Origin: Bedellia somnulentella
Lineage: Eukaryota > Arthropoda > Insecta > Lepidoptera > Bedelliidae
Direction of reading: 5' to 3'
DNA: 64,000 bases
Assembly: GCA_963576735.1 (NCBI GenBank)
Contig: OY755175.1
Location: 10,184,401-10,248,400, forward strand
Shown here: one piece after another, positions 45,938 to 59,389 of the stretch
How the letters are laid out: the number at the start of each line of letters is the position of its first letter
Position numbering within the stretch: the first letter of the stretch is position 1
Notes under the pieces: generated by a model
What the model was told of the DNA's origin: nothing
The model's input: only the letters and a program-made list of their open reading frames with translations
Databases searched by the model: none
Program-made: the position numbers and the translations under genes

Positions 45938-46174
45938 CATACATACATATACTCACGGTTGTAGATCCTAAAAAGGGATAATCAGAGCTTCAATATAAGA
46001 AAATCTTCAGCCACTTTTGGAAGTTTAGAGGGAAGACATAATGATAAAAACGATGGTTGGTAATGGATATCTAGCCACAACACCCAACAATCACTTTGAA
46101 AACCCCGTAATTTTGTTAAACGGCTTCCGTGGGAAGAAATGGGTTAGTGTTATTCTAAATTGATACTACGCAGC
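45938..46174 (-). mobile_element. S element, diverged, copy S23
   Basis: Minus strand. CATACATACATATACTCACG, GTTGTAGATCCTAAAAAGGG, ATCTTCAGCCACTTTTGGAA, GAAGAAATGGGTTAGTGTTA, TTCTAAATTGATACTACGC. Full length but with many changes. Confidence 0.8.
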
Positions 46175-46243
46175 TTATCTATACCTAGTATGTTTATATA
46201 TAATTTAACACTGAAATTTATTAATGAAATGAAATGAAAAATA

Positions 46244-46476
46244 TCCGTGTAAAATCCGTGTAGTGTCGGCTTAGAATAGCACTACCCCGTTTCTACCGAT
46301 GGGTGTACGTAAGAGGCGACTAACGGTATTGGGGCTTTTAAGGGATTTTTGGGCGATGCGGTTGGAGACCCATCACCAACAACCTTTACTTTTCAATCTT
46401 TTTCTTACTCAACTTTCCAAAAGTGTCTGAGGAATTTCTAATTCCTTAGCTCTAAATACCTATTTTAGAGATTTGA
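46244..46476 (+). mobile_element. S element lacking its TATG tail but with TSD (S24)
   Basis: Plus strand. Head TCCGTGTAGTGTCGGCTTAG (after a short duplicated CCGTGTA), good match through TTTGGGCGATGCGGTTGGAG and TCTGAGGAATTTCTAATTCC, ending ATTTTAGAGATTTGA. A perfect 13-bp direct repeat GAAATGAAAAATA (46231-46243 and 46477-46489) brackets it. The copy stops before the GCCGTGAG-TATG module, so this insertion happened without the usual 3' end. Confidence 0.85.
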
Positions 46477-46489
46477 GAAATGAAAAATA

Positions 46490-49262
46490 AATTTGATGGA
46501 GAACAGCATACATAGAATATTATGAAAAACATTAACCTTGTCAGTTTGAACCTGAGAAATAACCTGACGCATATTCTACAGGCAATCTGTCTGTGGTTAC
46601 CTTTCTACTAGAATTTATTAGCTTCAACTATCAGAAGTCGTGATGAAAAAGATGCGAAACTTTTTGTTCATAATATTCAGAAAAACAAACAGTAAGTTTA
46701 AGTATCAAGTTAATGTTTGAAAAGAGGTTAATATGGACCACCATATTATATGTAAGAAAACATTAATATAATGGCCATTACAGGTATCCGTATCCTAATA
46801 TCTTACTAGTTTTGCACAAATAAACAACCATTAATCGTTCTAATAAGAATTTATTTAAACAGTTTCTGCTTCAGCCCCTTTCCTATATTACCGCAACGCT
46901 CCGTAATGAAACATTAAATATTCCACTTGGATAAGCGACTTTTCTTACTAACATATTTACCCAGTGGCCAGTTGGCCGACTATTTTCGTTACAATTTTGC
47001 TAATTTTAACATTCGTACTACGTTTACTCCCACCGCAGTCTGCCGTCAATTCGGTCGTAAATATTCAGTATGCTATGTGTTCTTGTTATGCCTTTTGTAG
47101 TAATGTTCTCGAATTTGAGCTCCCGTCCAAATGCAAATTGGTGTAACGCAGGAAACGTCTGAGTGCGGGTCCTCGCTCCACGCCGCATGGTGCCGGGCTG
47201 CTACCATAAGTTCGTTTACATACTACTGTCTGTCGTATTTGCATCCCAAATGTTGAGCGCGGCTCGACTTATCTCTGTTCGAGGCAAAATATTACATTTA
47301 GTACATTGCCGTTCGCAATGTGCATATCTGAATGTCAATAAAGGAATAAAAAAGGCCACCGGAGGCGTTCCCGCTGGGCCGAGGCGGATGTGCTTGCAGC
47401 CAATAGGCAAACGCGCTCCGGCATATTCATAACGATATTACCGCGCGCGGCGGCGGCGGCGGCGGCGTCGTCATAATTCATATATAATACTCGTAACCCT
47501 TCCTCCTCGCGGCCGCGCGCCGTCACGACTTCCCTCTCCTTCTCACACGGGCCGCTGAAACTACACTAGCTGAGACGAAACATGCCACCGAAATATCATA
47601 AATCATAATTATGTTTCATTATGAATATTTGGCTCCACCCAGTACTTACGGCTCTTTCAACTGGCTAAACATTATTATGAACGAAGCTCAGTGATGAAAA
47701 GACTAATATGAAGAAATTATGGAGAAAAGTGTTAGTAATTTATAATTTGATTATGATGACGCGGCGCGTGCGCATGTCGCGCAGTGTCTCATTCGTCAGC
47801 TTATAAATAGAGATGGTGCGCATCTGCGTCGTGACGACTCGCGCCATTAATTTATATGAAATAACTGTCGACAGACGAAAAAATAGTTTTGGTCCGATTG
47901 AGAGCGGCCTTCCATACACTAATATTTATGTTATACGAAGTGGCAAGAGGAGTGTTGCTCGACTCGTCTGTTTGTGTTTCTTGATTCCCGACACTGTTTG
48001 AACTTGAACTGACAGATTCATACATAAATCTAAATACGATTTAATATCAATAAATAAACAAAGAAAATGTTCTGGGCATTACTCATGGTAGCTTATAAGT
48101 GAATGTTTTAGGATTCGAGCAGTATTTATAAAATACGCGGGACAGAATGATTTAAATATGATATCTGAAGCTGAAAATAATGGTCTGAAAAATGTGCATG
48201 AAGCGCCTGATTGAGAGACACGAGGGTTATAAATTTGTTTGCGCTCTCGTATTCGTCGGACATATTTGCTTATTTTGATATAATTTTAAAAGTCGAAGCA
48301 TAAAAGTAAACACAAAATACAGATTCGTAGCGATTCGTTGACCTCTTTGTCAATTTAATTTGGTGAACCTTACGATTTACTCACCTTAATTGGTCAATAA
48401 TGTCTTAACAATATTTTGTTTGGTTTATTTTTATTATTTACGAGGTATTTCATAAAAAGTTGGTCAAAAATTATGCCAAAGGTGTTAAATAGTACACAAG
48501 GCCTTCAAGAGGCAATGGGGTGATGTAGACTATAGACTAAGATAATGGTGATAATGAAATTTGATGGTTGCTCCAAAGGATTAATTTTTATCTGAACAAA
48601 ATAGAATCGATATCTTTAATAATTTAATTTTCCTTATGCAAATTCAAATATTCCGTATACAATGTTGGATATTTAATTCTGTAAATATCTCACACTCACT
48701 GACCTTAGATGACTTATATCTTAAGCTTTATTAGGCTTTTTATAATTTTAACAAATATGCAACGCTTATTATAACATAATTTTATTCATATTTAATATAA
48801 TCAAAAAGCTTACTACCCGTTCAAAGCCGGGCCAAATCGCTATGTTATAATAACAAAGTATAATTATATTCTAACGAGAATAGAAGACTACTACTCACTC
48901 ACAATGTGAGGCAATCATAAATAAGTAAATAGAAATATTCTCACGTAAGCGTAACTCTGAACATTCATTACGCTCCGACTGAGAATGTAATAAATAAATG
49001 GAGTATTTCCCTCCAAACTCGATAATAATATAAACAAGCTAATTCGATCTATTTTGGAAGATGAAGTATTCTATACAGTCAGAACTGGAGTTATAACGTT
49101 AAACAGATATTTTATCACTGATGTTATAATGTTTCTACAGTTTCATCATCGTCTTGGCAAGTTTTTTAGTACTTTTACCTAGTTTTCTGTACAAATTATT
49201 TTTATTTACTTTTTATAATGTTTTCTAAAAAAATATTAAAGTTGTGATCAACTTCTCATAAT
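46490..49262. other. SINE-free DNA with GC-richer island about 46960-48000
   Basis: No gene is recognised. The island has several short overlapping frames (47163-47432, 47216-47410, 47335-47526) and a CGG run, without known protein motifs. The absence of S and L copies suggests either constraint or chance. Confidence 0.4.
47441..47470 (+). repeat. (CGG)n microsatellite
   Basis: CCGCGCGCGGCGGCGGCGGC continuing with GGCGGCGTCG; it translates as poly-Ala on the minus strand but in no supportable gene. Confidence 0.8.
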
Positions 49263-49320
49263 TCTGGCTTTGTAATTGACTTTTTCCTAATCATAGGAAA
49301 AAGTCAATTACAAAGCCAGA
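49263..49320. repeat. Perfect 27-bp palindrome with 4-nt loop
   Basis: 49263-49289 and 49294-49320 are exact reverse complements; the loop is ATCA. The right arm ends AAAGCCAGA and is followed by GCAAATGGTAGCCAGAGCTA, an S-element tail fragment. A perfect palindrome implies very recent formation, since old arms accumulate mismatches. Confidence 0.92.
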
Positions 49321-49325
49321 GCAAA

Positions 49326-49350
49326 TGGTAGCCAGAGCTAAGGAATATAC
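49326..49350 (-). mobile_element. S element tail fragment
   Basis: GGTAGCCAGAGCTAAGGAAT only, equal to the conserved ATTCCTTAGCTCTGGCTACC of S on the minus strand. Too short for more. Confidence 0.5.
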
Positions 49351-52300
49351 TGTTATTAAGGTATTCAAACATTAAATAACCTGTTTCTTTTATTCGTATA
49401 AATAAATGCTTTTATATACGTAAAAAGAAAAACAAATGAAATGAGATCGTTTATTGATCAAGACAATATGTAATTATTATATCCTATACCATAAAAAGGA
49501 TTAAATCATATGCATTGGTTTAAATTTCATAAACATGAAAATAAGAATTTATGAACCCAAGTAAATACATGCCTCTCATATTAAGATTAAGATACATAAA
49601 ACACAAACTCAGAAACACAATTCATATCGATATAACATAAGCCATCCGATGCACCTGCACCAATAATGAATACTCCTTTACAAATTTATGAGCGTGTATT
49701 GAGCCAACAAATGAAATCTTCCAAAATCCTTCCAAAAAATATAATAAGAGCGTCACAAAAAGTGAGCAAAGGATCGGAGGCCAATCTCTATTGGTTGAGA
49801 TGGGCCAACAACGAAATATTGCAGTGTTTTGTTTGTTTTCTCTCAAGTGATATTATTATACTGAGATACCCTGCACCCGTTTCGTACTTGAGTTGAGATC
49901 CAAATCCGCTCTTGGTTAACAAGACCTATAATTCCGGTAACGAAGCTTGATTCCTTCTATTAACTAAACTCTGAAGTATTGCTCAGTACAAAATTATTAT
50001 TTTTTTTATTTTTTGCTGTGATATAGTATTTACTTTCATGTTTTATTTTATATCATGCCAACTAACCAAATTCGGGTTACTTGTAATGGAAAAAAGAAAT
50101 ATTTTGAATCGAGAATCGATTATGAATCCAATAAAATATAGATCGTTAAGAATCGAGATATGTTGTCTATATTTCCAAGTTTGTTACTAAATGATATTAT
50201 TTTCATGTAGTGCACTACTATGGCAAAGCTGATTAATTTTGACGACGGTCACTATAACTTATCTAAATAATGGACAAACAAAATGAAAAGTAATGAACCA
50301 TAACAAAAATTATTGGCCGTGGTGTCATCGTCGCCATCATAAAAAATAACTATGTCTAGAACTATACGTTGTATGTGGAGTTAATTAAGAAATAAACCAT
50401 TTTATACCTAGTTATTTTCCATATCAATTTACATTTAAGTATAGTGAAACCAATGTATAGTTTACAGCCTTGACAAGGACCGCCGCCGCCGCCACCCGCC
50501 CGATGCACATCGAACCATTGTGCCTCTTATAATTTTTATTACGAGCAATCCGTCCACTCCTGATTTACTGCTTCCCGAACAGACGATCTTTCATAAAATT
50601 TACGGTGTAACCCTTCTATTCCTAATGTAATAAAATGTTACAAAACAAGCAAAAATGATGAGTTACATCCATGATTTGACTACGTTACAGTCTGTCCTCG
50701 AAAATATATTTTCATGCGTGGGACGGATACTGCTAGAAATATATTATGATTTATATCAACTTATATTGTAGTTGAAATTTATTATTAATTTTTCGTGGCA
50801 AATATTCTTCTATTGAAATAGCAGTCGCAGAATTGAAACGAGTAAACATTTGGCAGCGAACCACTTCATCTTACGATATCGCTTTGGCATCTCTTCATTA
50901 TTTACATATCTTTAAACATTATAAGCGTTTAAGATAAATATTCGACCATTCTACATCACGGTGAGGCTAAATACAAAACCAATATATCCCGGCGGATAAA
51001 CGAACGAATTCCGTTCTTTTAACTTCTTTGTCGCATTAAAAAGGATAAAGCGAATACTTTTAATTATTTCTCGCAACATTGCAAGTGACTACCACACGTT
51101 CCCACTGTCTCATTTGCAAGTAACAGGACGTGTATTATAGAGGCTCGAAGGCTGCAAAGTAAAAAAGGGACTCAATAAGGCTCGGTCAGAGGCAAAAATG
51201 AAATAAATTGCTTCTTGAATGAGAGTGGCTCGCAGTTGCGGTAACATGGCTGCTCATTAGACGCGAGACACTGCCGACCCGGACCGCGGCTCCCACCGCG
51301 CCGCCAACTCAACATCTAACTTATCTACTACTCATTTACTAAAATTATATCCCATTAGGAAAAAATATATGGTACGTCGTACACGACACATTGGGCAACA
51401 ACATGTTTCAGGTAATAATACTGAGCAATAACAAAGTGACCAGTTTTTTCCTTACTACTAAAATTACAAAGGCTTGTCTTGTTATTTCTGTCGAAGCATT
51501 TTAAATAGCCGACTCATTAGCATAACAAAACCACCGATTTACTAACAAAGCGATGAAGGCAAAAGTTACACTTTCACTTATAATAACAAATTCACGTGGT
51601 GCGAACAAAAAAAAGAATAATATATTTAGATTTTGGACGGCAAAATGTGTCGATATTTTTTTGGAAACCGCAGGCCTGTGGAAGACAATCTAACGAAGCC
51701 AGGAGCCACCGAGCCATGTCGTGACGAGACAAAAAGTTATTTCTCTCGGAAATGAAACTGACAAACGAAGAATAATGGAAAACAAGCCCCATTTTGCATA
51801 ATGCAGCAAATTGGAAGAATTCGGTTGCGTTACTACAAAAACAATAGAGCCAATCTTATCTTTAACATCGGTAAAAATAATCATCTAACTGAATCATAAA
51901 AGAGTGTTCCTTATTTGATTTTTTTTAGTAATTAAGATTAAATTGATTAGTTAAACGAAAAAAGTAAACTTCTAAACTAAAGTCAAACAATAATTTGTAG
52001 CATTGTTTCTATTCCACAAGTTTGTATGCGAGGAGGGTCGAAGACATGTCCACGCACCATTTGTCCGCACTCGAGCGCAACCCAACACTCGCGTCTCTCT
52101 TCAAATAGAAATAGTTTAATGTCATATCGGGTGTACGGTGCAGCGCGTGCTACCAACTTTACATGTAACATGAAACCTGACACATCACTACATCATTTCC
52201 TTGCTTAAGGAAGTCTACAACTACATTGTTTTTACCCAAAAACAAATAAAACCTAATCAGATAAAAGCATTCATTATATCTACCAATATGGCAGCGCTCA

Positions 52301-53227
52301 AAGATAACAAAGCCAAGCAAATGAAACGTTGCGCAAAATAAAATCATTCTTTACCTGAATTTGATTTTGAATAGCATCTGCCTAAGAGTTATCAGAATGG
52401 GTTTATTTTACTCAGAAACACAATACACGTTTTCAAAGTGTTAAAATTTTTATTAACTTTAGACAATAGCATAAAATGTCCAACGACCGAATGGCCGAGT
52501 CATAAATTTTGTATTCCTAAACGCATCAAGTTTTTGCTCGAGAATTTCCACAGTCGGTTTTTTTAGCTAAAGACTAATTGGCATCAGTCAGTCAGTAGAA
52601 AAACCAAACGACGGGGTGCACCTAACACTTGTTTCGTAAAATATTGCAAATATAATAATAAAACTTTATTACCCCGTTTTGAAAGGGTTTCTCCAGCATT
52701 TTGGTTGCTCCAAAAGGGTAGTCCGTGAGCCGTTGCTCAGCGTCATAAGTCAAAACGGCCAATTGTTCGGAGGCAACTCGCATAAATCAGCTTTTGACAA
52801 ATATCAATAGCGAGGAACTCGCTACTCAATACAAGATCATTACACAAATATAGATTTTTGGCAGTTGTGCACGTTCCTTGCTTAGTGGGTGGTTTACAAT
52901 TGCTTTGGAAATTGCAAAAACCTCAATAGTTTCTTGGAAAAGAAAGTACATCTTAGACACATCTGTTATTTTTTCATAGATTTCATAAGAATGTTTGTGT
53001 TATGTAATTTGGCATGTTGATGTGAGAATGATGTGCGGGGTCAGGCGCGGGGTCAGCGGCGCCATACGTCATCGCTAACGACGACAAATGATGACTGTGA
53101 CGCGACCGTCATGACGCGCCCGCGCTTCAGACGCCAACGACACTACACATCAATAGATGAATTTATTTTCATAACCATACAAATACAACACAACTAATAA
53201 AAGTATTACATGAATATCACGAATTAA
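49351..53227. other. SINE-free unique DNA with GC-richer islands
   Basis: No gene is recognised. GC-richer blocks lie at about 50460-51300 (CGCGGCTCCCACCGCGCCGC near 51285), 51990-52200 and 52990-53150 (CGCGACCGTCATGACGCGCC). Overlapping frames in 51592-52347 on both strands have no recognised motif. Candidate conserved non-coding DNA. Confidence 0.4.
50479..50501 (-). repeat. (CGG)n microsatellite
   Basis: ACCGCCGCCGCCGCCACCCG on the plus strand, the complement orientation of the other CGG runs. Confidence 0.75.
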
Positions 53228-53284
53228 CATACATTTATATACTCTCGCTATTAGTTCCCGTTTGGGTGGGCAGAGGCTATCGAC
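53228..53284 (-). mobile_element. L LINE tail fragment (L10)
   Basis: Minus strand. CATACATTTATATACTCTCG, CTATTAGTTCCCGTTTGGGT, GGGCAGAGGCTATCGAC: only the last ~57 bp of L. Confidence 0.7.
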
Positions 53285-53309
53285 ATTCGAATTGGTTATC
53301 TATTTGTCA

Positions 53310-53495
53310 CTGCACAGTCTTAGAATGGCACTACCCCATCTTTTAACTTAGTAGTCTATCCATGTGATCGGTGGGCGATTTTGTTTAAAACCATCATCAC
53401 CACTACGAGTAGTCTTTTGTTTTACCATTTTATGCTATATAACTCTCAAAAAATTCAAGAAATTTGGCTACTTTATTACAGCATAACTGCCATGA
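53310..53495 (+). mobile_element. S element relic, copy S25
   Basis: Plus strand. CACTGCACAGTCTTAGAATG, GCACTACCCCATC, CGGTGGGCGATTTTGTTTAA, ACCATCATCACC, TTTGTTTTACCATTTTATGC. The tail is decayed. Confidence 0.65.
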
Positions 53496-54065
53496 TTGTA
53501 TTTCAATTATTCAAACATTTTGTTAAATATAATGACAGAAACCAAAATTCCTTATAACATTTTATATCAACAAAATAATAGAAGAGGTACGCAACCCGGA
53601 GATGGCGGTGGATATGTTCCCACAGAGATTTAGTCGTTCCGTACCAGCAACACGCGTCCGAATAAAAATAGACCGCATTTGTCGAAAAATAAAATTTCCC
53701 TAAATAGACAGAAATACACAAAAATGTAAGGCAAAGAGCGAGGGGAACGTGATGGCGTGCCGTAATGCTCGCCCCTAATTAAAACGTTAAAAACCGTCCG
53801 TTTCCAAAAAATGACAATTTCAAAGAAAAATGTGCCGTTCTGATTCATGTTTATTTTTTGCTTTGTACGCGGTTTCTTTTTACACACAATCGGATTTCTC
53901 GTGGCTATATTTGTACAACGTTATTATAATTATAAACGGTGCTAATATTTTTAGTGTTATAAGTACAATTCCTTATCTATCAATTATCAATTATTCGCAA
54001 AACATTTTTTTAAACTTAATTATTTCACATACACATTCGTATATAATAAAATAACATATTTAACA

Positions 54066-54200
54066 CCGTGCAGTTTTGACTAAAAATAGCACTACCCCAC
54101 CTTTTTCCCCGACAGTCGTCATAGAGATCTGGGTTTTTTTTATTAGAAACCTATCACATGTGATCTTTTATTTAATCATATTTAGGTCTTGAAAATTCCA
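54066..54200 (+). mobile_element. S element relic, copy S26
   Basis: Plus strand. ACCGTGCAGTTTTGACTAAA, AATAGCACTACCCCACCTTT, AGAAACCTATCACATGTGAT. Head half only. Confidence 0.6.
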
Positions 54201-55938
54201 AAGAAAGCACCTACAAATTATTTATTACAAAGCCTAAATCTACTCCTTTTTAAGATTAAACCCTGAGTGTTTGACCGCAAATGCCAATTTTACGGTTTGA
54301 AGTAGAAGTATAATAATCCAAAGATATATAAATTTGAATTGGCAATAGTCGAACAGAATTCTCGGTGCAGTGGCGTGGCTATGCTATGGCAACATGCAAA
54401 TCTGCGTTGACTTTCATTACCTAATTAAAATGGTGATCCCATCCGCTCGCTACATTTCTCCAATGCGCTGCCAATAAATTTCATCCGCCATCGACGTCTC
54501 TCATAACGATAACCAGTTCTTCGGGAGCTATCGTTCAATCTGTGTCGACGATGCAGTATGCTGATTCGGTCGTGTACCCGTCCGCTGCAGCCACATGTCC
54601 ATATCTATTATTTACTACAACTACAAACCCAGCACTTCACACAAAAGCATACCGTCTCAGTCCAACGAGATCACGCACACAGGCGCAATCCCGCTCTCAC
54701 AACGTCACTTGAAAGATAACGAGCTCACATATTCATAAAGAATTATCCGACAACCTCTTTGCACCCTTCCCCTCCCCGCACCCCGAGATGCTCTCATTCA
54801 CACTCCCTTGTCGCTCTAGATCTACCCGCTCTCCTCTAAGATCTCAGTAAGAACAGCGTTTACTGCGAACATACTGGATATGGGATTATAAACTTTAATT
54901 TAATTTGTCCAAGAAATATATCCTAGTTTGTAGCTAGCAGCTCATGGACCCCTTTCGATTCCCGCGACTATCTCGGCCCGCTTCAAAACAATCAAACGTA
55001 TCAGAGGCGCTGCGACCGGTTCTCATTCTTAGGATCATGACGCGAGAGATCATTTCCAAGTCGACGCAGCTCAGCTTTATTATCGAATTAAAGAGTCTGC
55101 GGTCCAACCCTCGACGCAGCATCTTTATGGGCGACATATTTAATTCGAAAACTTGTTATGCTTCAGCCTAAATAAATTATATCGAGAAATTGTAATCATT
55201 AAATGGATATATTTAATATGTGTAGATGGAGCGGGCGAGTGGCGGCGAGGCATGGCCGCTCGCACGTATCTGCCTACACGAATGCCTGCTCCCCCGAGAT
55301 AGCAGGCCGGATCACTCCTCGACCTTTACTTACACTTCTTTTTGTTCCACTAACTTGCTATGTCAACTTGATGCGTGTTTTACAATTTATAGCTACAACT
55401 GCGCTTTATTCTCACTTCGAGACTACGTTCGGAGCACTATAAGCAGTTGTGAGTTGGCTTTCTGCTAAAATTATGTTCTTTCATTAAATTGCATACAGAA
55501 ATGAATACGGCAGATGTAATGTGACAATTTAAAGACAGGGTGTGAAACAGGAAAAAAGCGATCACAGTAAATATTATTAAAATAAAGGATCGAGAGCCGA
55601 CCGCGCTGTGAGTCTCGTGGAATATAAAATTTTATTAAGTGGTCGTTAACACGATGCGTCGTTCGATATTAAATGGACAACACTTGAGGAACTAAAATTA
55701 AAGGTAAAGATAAAAGGCAGTCCTGTGTGAATCAAATGTCGGAGTGGGATGTAAGCTCAATCATTGTATATTCGAATGGAAATTCGATACTTTCTTTAAT
55801 GTTTTGTTCGTTCATTGTTTGTTACATTTATCGAACTAACAAATGAATGCGACATCTTCAACATACTTTATCCCTACGAGTCGAGTAGAGTATAAAATCT
55901 GGATGCACCTACGCTATCATTTAACATTGGTGCGTGTA
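54201..55938. other. SINE-free GC-richer island about 54360-55640
   Basis: No gene is recognised. Frames at 54934-55171 (both strands) and 55203-55468 (two overlapping frames) lack known motifs. CpG-containing, repeat-free sequence such as CTCGGCCCGCTTC near 54972 makes this a candidate regulatory block. Confidence 0.4.
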
Positions 55939-55949
55939 GTACTAAATAA

Positions 55950-56309
55950 CATAACATAACAAACATTCACGCCGAATATCCCCGAAGGGGCTGGCAGGGG
56001 TACTAATACTTCTGAACATCACGTGACTTTGTCACCTGGTGTTCAAAGTACACACGTTTTGCATGGACAGTGTACTCACGTGATAGGGGGCAGGCCTATC
56101 GCTGTTTTGTACGAGTACACTGTCACATGACTAAGTACAATTCAGCCATGTGGGTTTCCTCACAATGTTTTCCCTCACCGTTAACAACCCTGATAAATTA
56201 ACCACACATATGTCTCTACAAAAGACAAATTGGTGTAGGCCCGACCCGGGATTTGAACACTAGTCGCTTGCACGATAACCATTGTTCTATCCATTAAGCT
56301 ATCACGTAT
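55950..56309 (-). mobile_element. N element: full tRNA-derived SINE, 360 bp
   Basis: Minus strand. A perfect 11-bp target duplication GTACTAAATAA (55939-55949 and 56310-56320) defines the ends. The head (56309 downward) is tRNA-like: GTGATAGCTTAATGGATAGA contains box A (56284-56301) and TGTTCAAATCC is box B (56249-56259). The body includes ACATATGTGTGGTTAATTTA and CACTGTCCATGCAAAACGTG. The 3' end has the hairpin GCCCCTTCGGGG, then ATATTCGGCGTGAATG and TTATG/TAACA repeats. Probably transcribed by RNA polymerase III from the internal boxes. Confidence 0.9.
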
Positions 56310-56382
56310 GTACTAAATAAATATATATATAATTACTTTTATCTAGGATCTTTTTGATGCTAGAAAGAGAAAAAACTACAAA

Positions 56383-56516
56383 TGAAGGATCATGGTCACC
56401 ATGATTTTCCAGCGCATTAACCACAATCGATTTAAAAATTTCTACACCGTTAGTAGCCTTGTAAAACACACACTGTAAAACTCGGTATAATGTTATTCTA
56501 AGTCGACATTACACGA
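56383..56516 (-). mobile_element. S element relic, copy S27
   Basis: Minus strand. AAGGATCATGGTCACCATGA, CTACACCGTTAGTAGCCTTG, ACTCGGTATAATGTTATTCT, AAGTCGACATTACACG. The tail half is lost. Confidence 0.6.
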
Positions 56517-59389
56517 TAGTAGTCCTCAATCTAACGATGATGAAATGAACTCTTGTATTGTTTTAGTAGACCCAAAAAATAGCACTAAGAATGGATAATG
56601 ACGGAGTTCAAGTGAATAATTTTTAAGTCGCTTAAAATTTTAACATACAACTTGACGAAATCATCGGAACATGATATACCAAAATACAATTAATTATGTA
56701 ACGGAAATACAATCTAGTAACATAAAAACTAGGGGTAAGTCGTAAACGTAATATCCAAATTATCTATCATAGGAAGAGGTAACCTTCCTCAAGCCGAAAC
56801 CCCGAGTCGGCATCTCCATACGTTTGATGAGATCTGTGGCTGCGATAGAGACTCAAATTGGGATGGAGTTGAAATGGAATAAATTATATGTTAAGTTATG
56901 AGCCGGCCGATCTAACAACATGAATGAACCGCTCCCCGCGCGCCCTCCCCGCCCGCAGTGTGGCCTTCACCGGTCAGGGACGGAGTTAGACCCAAATTTT
57001 AAGATTTTAGATGTCATTTTGTTTGTGTTGTTTACAGATTCGACTAATTACAACGCATATAATAAATGCAATAAATATCGTATTTTCATAAGAAACTGCA
57101 ACCAAGGATTTTCATTCATATCTGTTCTCATTCATATCTGTTCACATTCATATTTCTGGTATACAGTCGAATTGAGAACACTCCTTTTTTTAAGTCGCTT
57201 AATAAATATTATTTCAAGCAAATATGAGTTTCACTACATTTTTATGCAAACTAGCATTTTCATATCATGATTATGCATTTTATTAAGAGTAATTAAAATA
57301 GATAAAAATCAATAATATTTCTTTGATACGTTAATTGAATGTAAAGTGCATACAGTCCGTACCTGTTTAAAGGTGAGATGACATTTTATCTCGCTGTAAT
57401 CAGATCCCTAAATATCAGCATTCAAAACTTGGTCAAGTCAAATACTAACAAAATATTATCCTGGCTGTATTCTGTATTATATCTAAATAAAAAAGGGAAA
57501 AAACCTCCATTTACAACAGGGACCCGGTATATTTTATTTGTTTAGTCATAATAAAACGATGTCAATTAAGCTGCGTCGAAAATTAATGTGCGGTCGGTTT
57601 TTGTATAGTAAAATCTTCTTTTTGTTTCATCCTAATGGCGTCTATAAACAATAAAAGCAGCTTTTATACGGGCAGATATTAATAATGGTTGTAAAATAAT
57701 AAAATACACATCCTCAGTTGTTATAGTTTTGGATATGATCTCGACATCGTTTTCCCATTAGATGGTCGTGTATTGATTTGAGTTTTAACGAGTGCATAAT
57801 GTCTTATAGTGTCAGGATTTAATTGAGAATGTATTAATTGGGGTGGTGGTGATGTGGTGCGAATGCGGTGGAGGCACGCAGCGGCTGCACGCAACGCCGC
57901 GAAGAGCTCGGCAGCCCAGTTGCGAGGACGACCTGGCTTGCATGTCAGGATACCAGCTCCGTATTTGTGCCATGCAACAAGTTTCAAATACACAAATAAC
58001 TATTTTGTAGGTTGATGATAAAAAAATGGTGTTTGGACGGCAGAGAATCAGTGTTTTAAATTCAAACCAGAAATTAATTATATTTGTAGTAACTATTTAC
58101 CTAGAATTACATTTTAATTTAGTAATTAATACAAACATTATAAAAAAAAATAATGTAACTAGTTGAATAATATTTTGTATCACATTGTGTATGACATGAC
58201 TTCATAGCGTTGTAGTCAATAAAGGTTTGCAGCTCATATACATAGCTTGAATTTATTAATTAATCTTAGAAAGAAATTACATACTACTTAGTTGCAGCTA
58301 ATTCAATACAGTGACTGTATGATAATCACACAAAATTTTCAAGTCTGATTACAACTATCTAGTCTCAAACGAAACGATATAAATCATAGTATAAGCCTAA
58401 AATATTTCGTAACATCAGCTTATAAGCTGTTAATTTGAGTTTGCGCTGTATTGTAAGTAATATTGATAGGCAGTATTGGCCGTGTCGACACAAAGCTCGC
58501 GTGCGCGATGACTTTGATATCTCGTCCGTAACGCCTGTTTACTCGAACATTATATTTATAACTAGTTGTAAGAACGCCGCGCAACGCCACGCCACCCTTA
58601 ACAAGCTCTAACACTATAATCTATGCAAATTGCTCTATGAAACTTCTTCATACACTTACAATAATGTCTTTAATAAGAGTATGAACAGCGAAGGCAACTA
58701 TTAAGAAGTTTGTTCTTCACTGGCATCTACTTTAAGTGCAAAAACCTTTACATAATATTTTTTCACTCTAGTGAGTTCGAAAATTTGTATGAATTTTCAG
58801 ATACTACAAAATGTCTACTTTGATAGTTGCTAACAGGGGGTAACTGAGACACCGAATTATAATAATGTCACACATGCTTTTCTTGAAACTCTAAAATACT
58901 CCAAATATGCAATAATGTAATTAGTAAAAAAACACAGCATTATAGGAAAGCATCATCGCATGATCGATCTCATCAGAAAAAAAAGGAATGACAAAGTAAG
59001 AGAATGTCGTTCAAATAATATAATATTATGTGACACGAAACCAAATCTTTATGAAACCTGATATTTTTGTCATATCTCGCTTTGTTCGCATTGAATGGAA
59101 AGCAAGTAATAGGTCATTTCAAAAAGGACTATTGTATGTTGACAAATAAAAAGGATGTACAAAAACAACGGTTCCTGCCTTTGATTTTCAAATTTAATTG
59201 TTATTTCAGAACAACGTGCCTTTCTCTATAAATATTCTTCTTAATTATTTATATCTATAGGTAGTTAGGTAGACAATTCCAACCAATCACGATTTTGTGA
59301 GATCGTTCTTGAAGAGAGTTAGTAATGAGCTCTCTAATATTTACATCTAGTAATGTTCTAGATTGTTCCAGCCATTATATTTATAAATA
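56517..59389. other. Unique DNA, no gene recognised
   Basis: A 16-bp tandem (ATTCATATCTGTTCTC, about 2.5 units) is at 57114-57154. GC-richer pieces lie at about 56760-56990, 57840-57990 and 58480-58620. The minus frame 57721-57993 (KPGRPRNWAAELFAAL segment) has balanced composition but no homologue I recognise, and no gene structure supports it. Confidence 0.4.

Noticed and set aside
57721..57993. Possible exon on the minus strand (90 codons, GC-richer)
   Set aside because: No recognised protein, no partner exons, no convincing splice sites; other frames in the same block are equally open.
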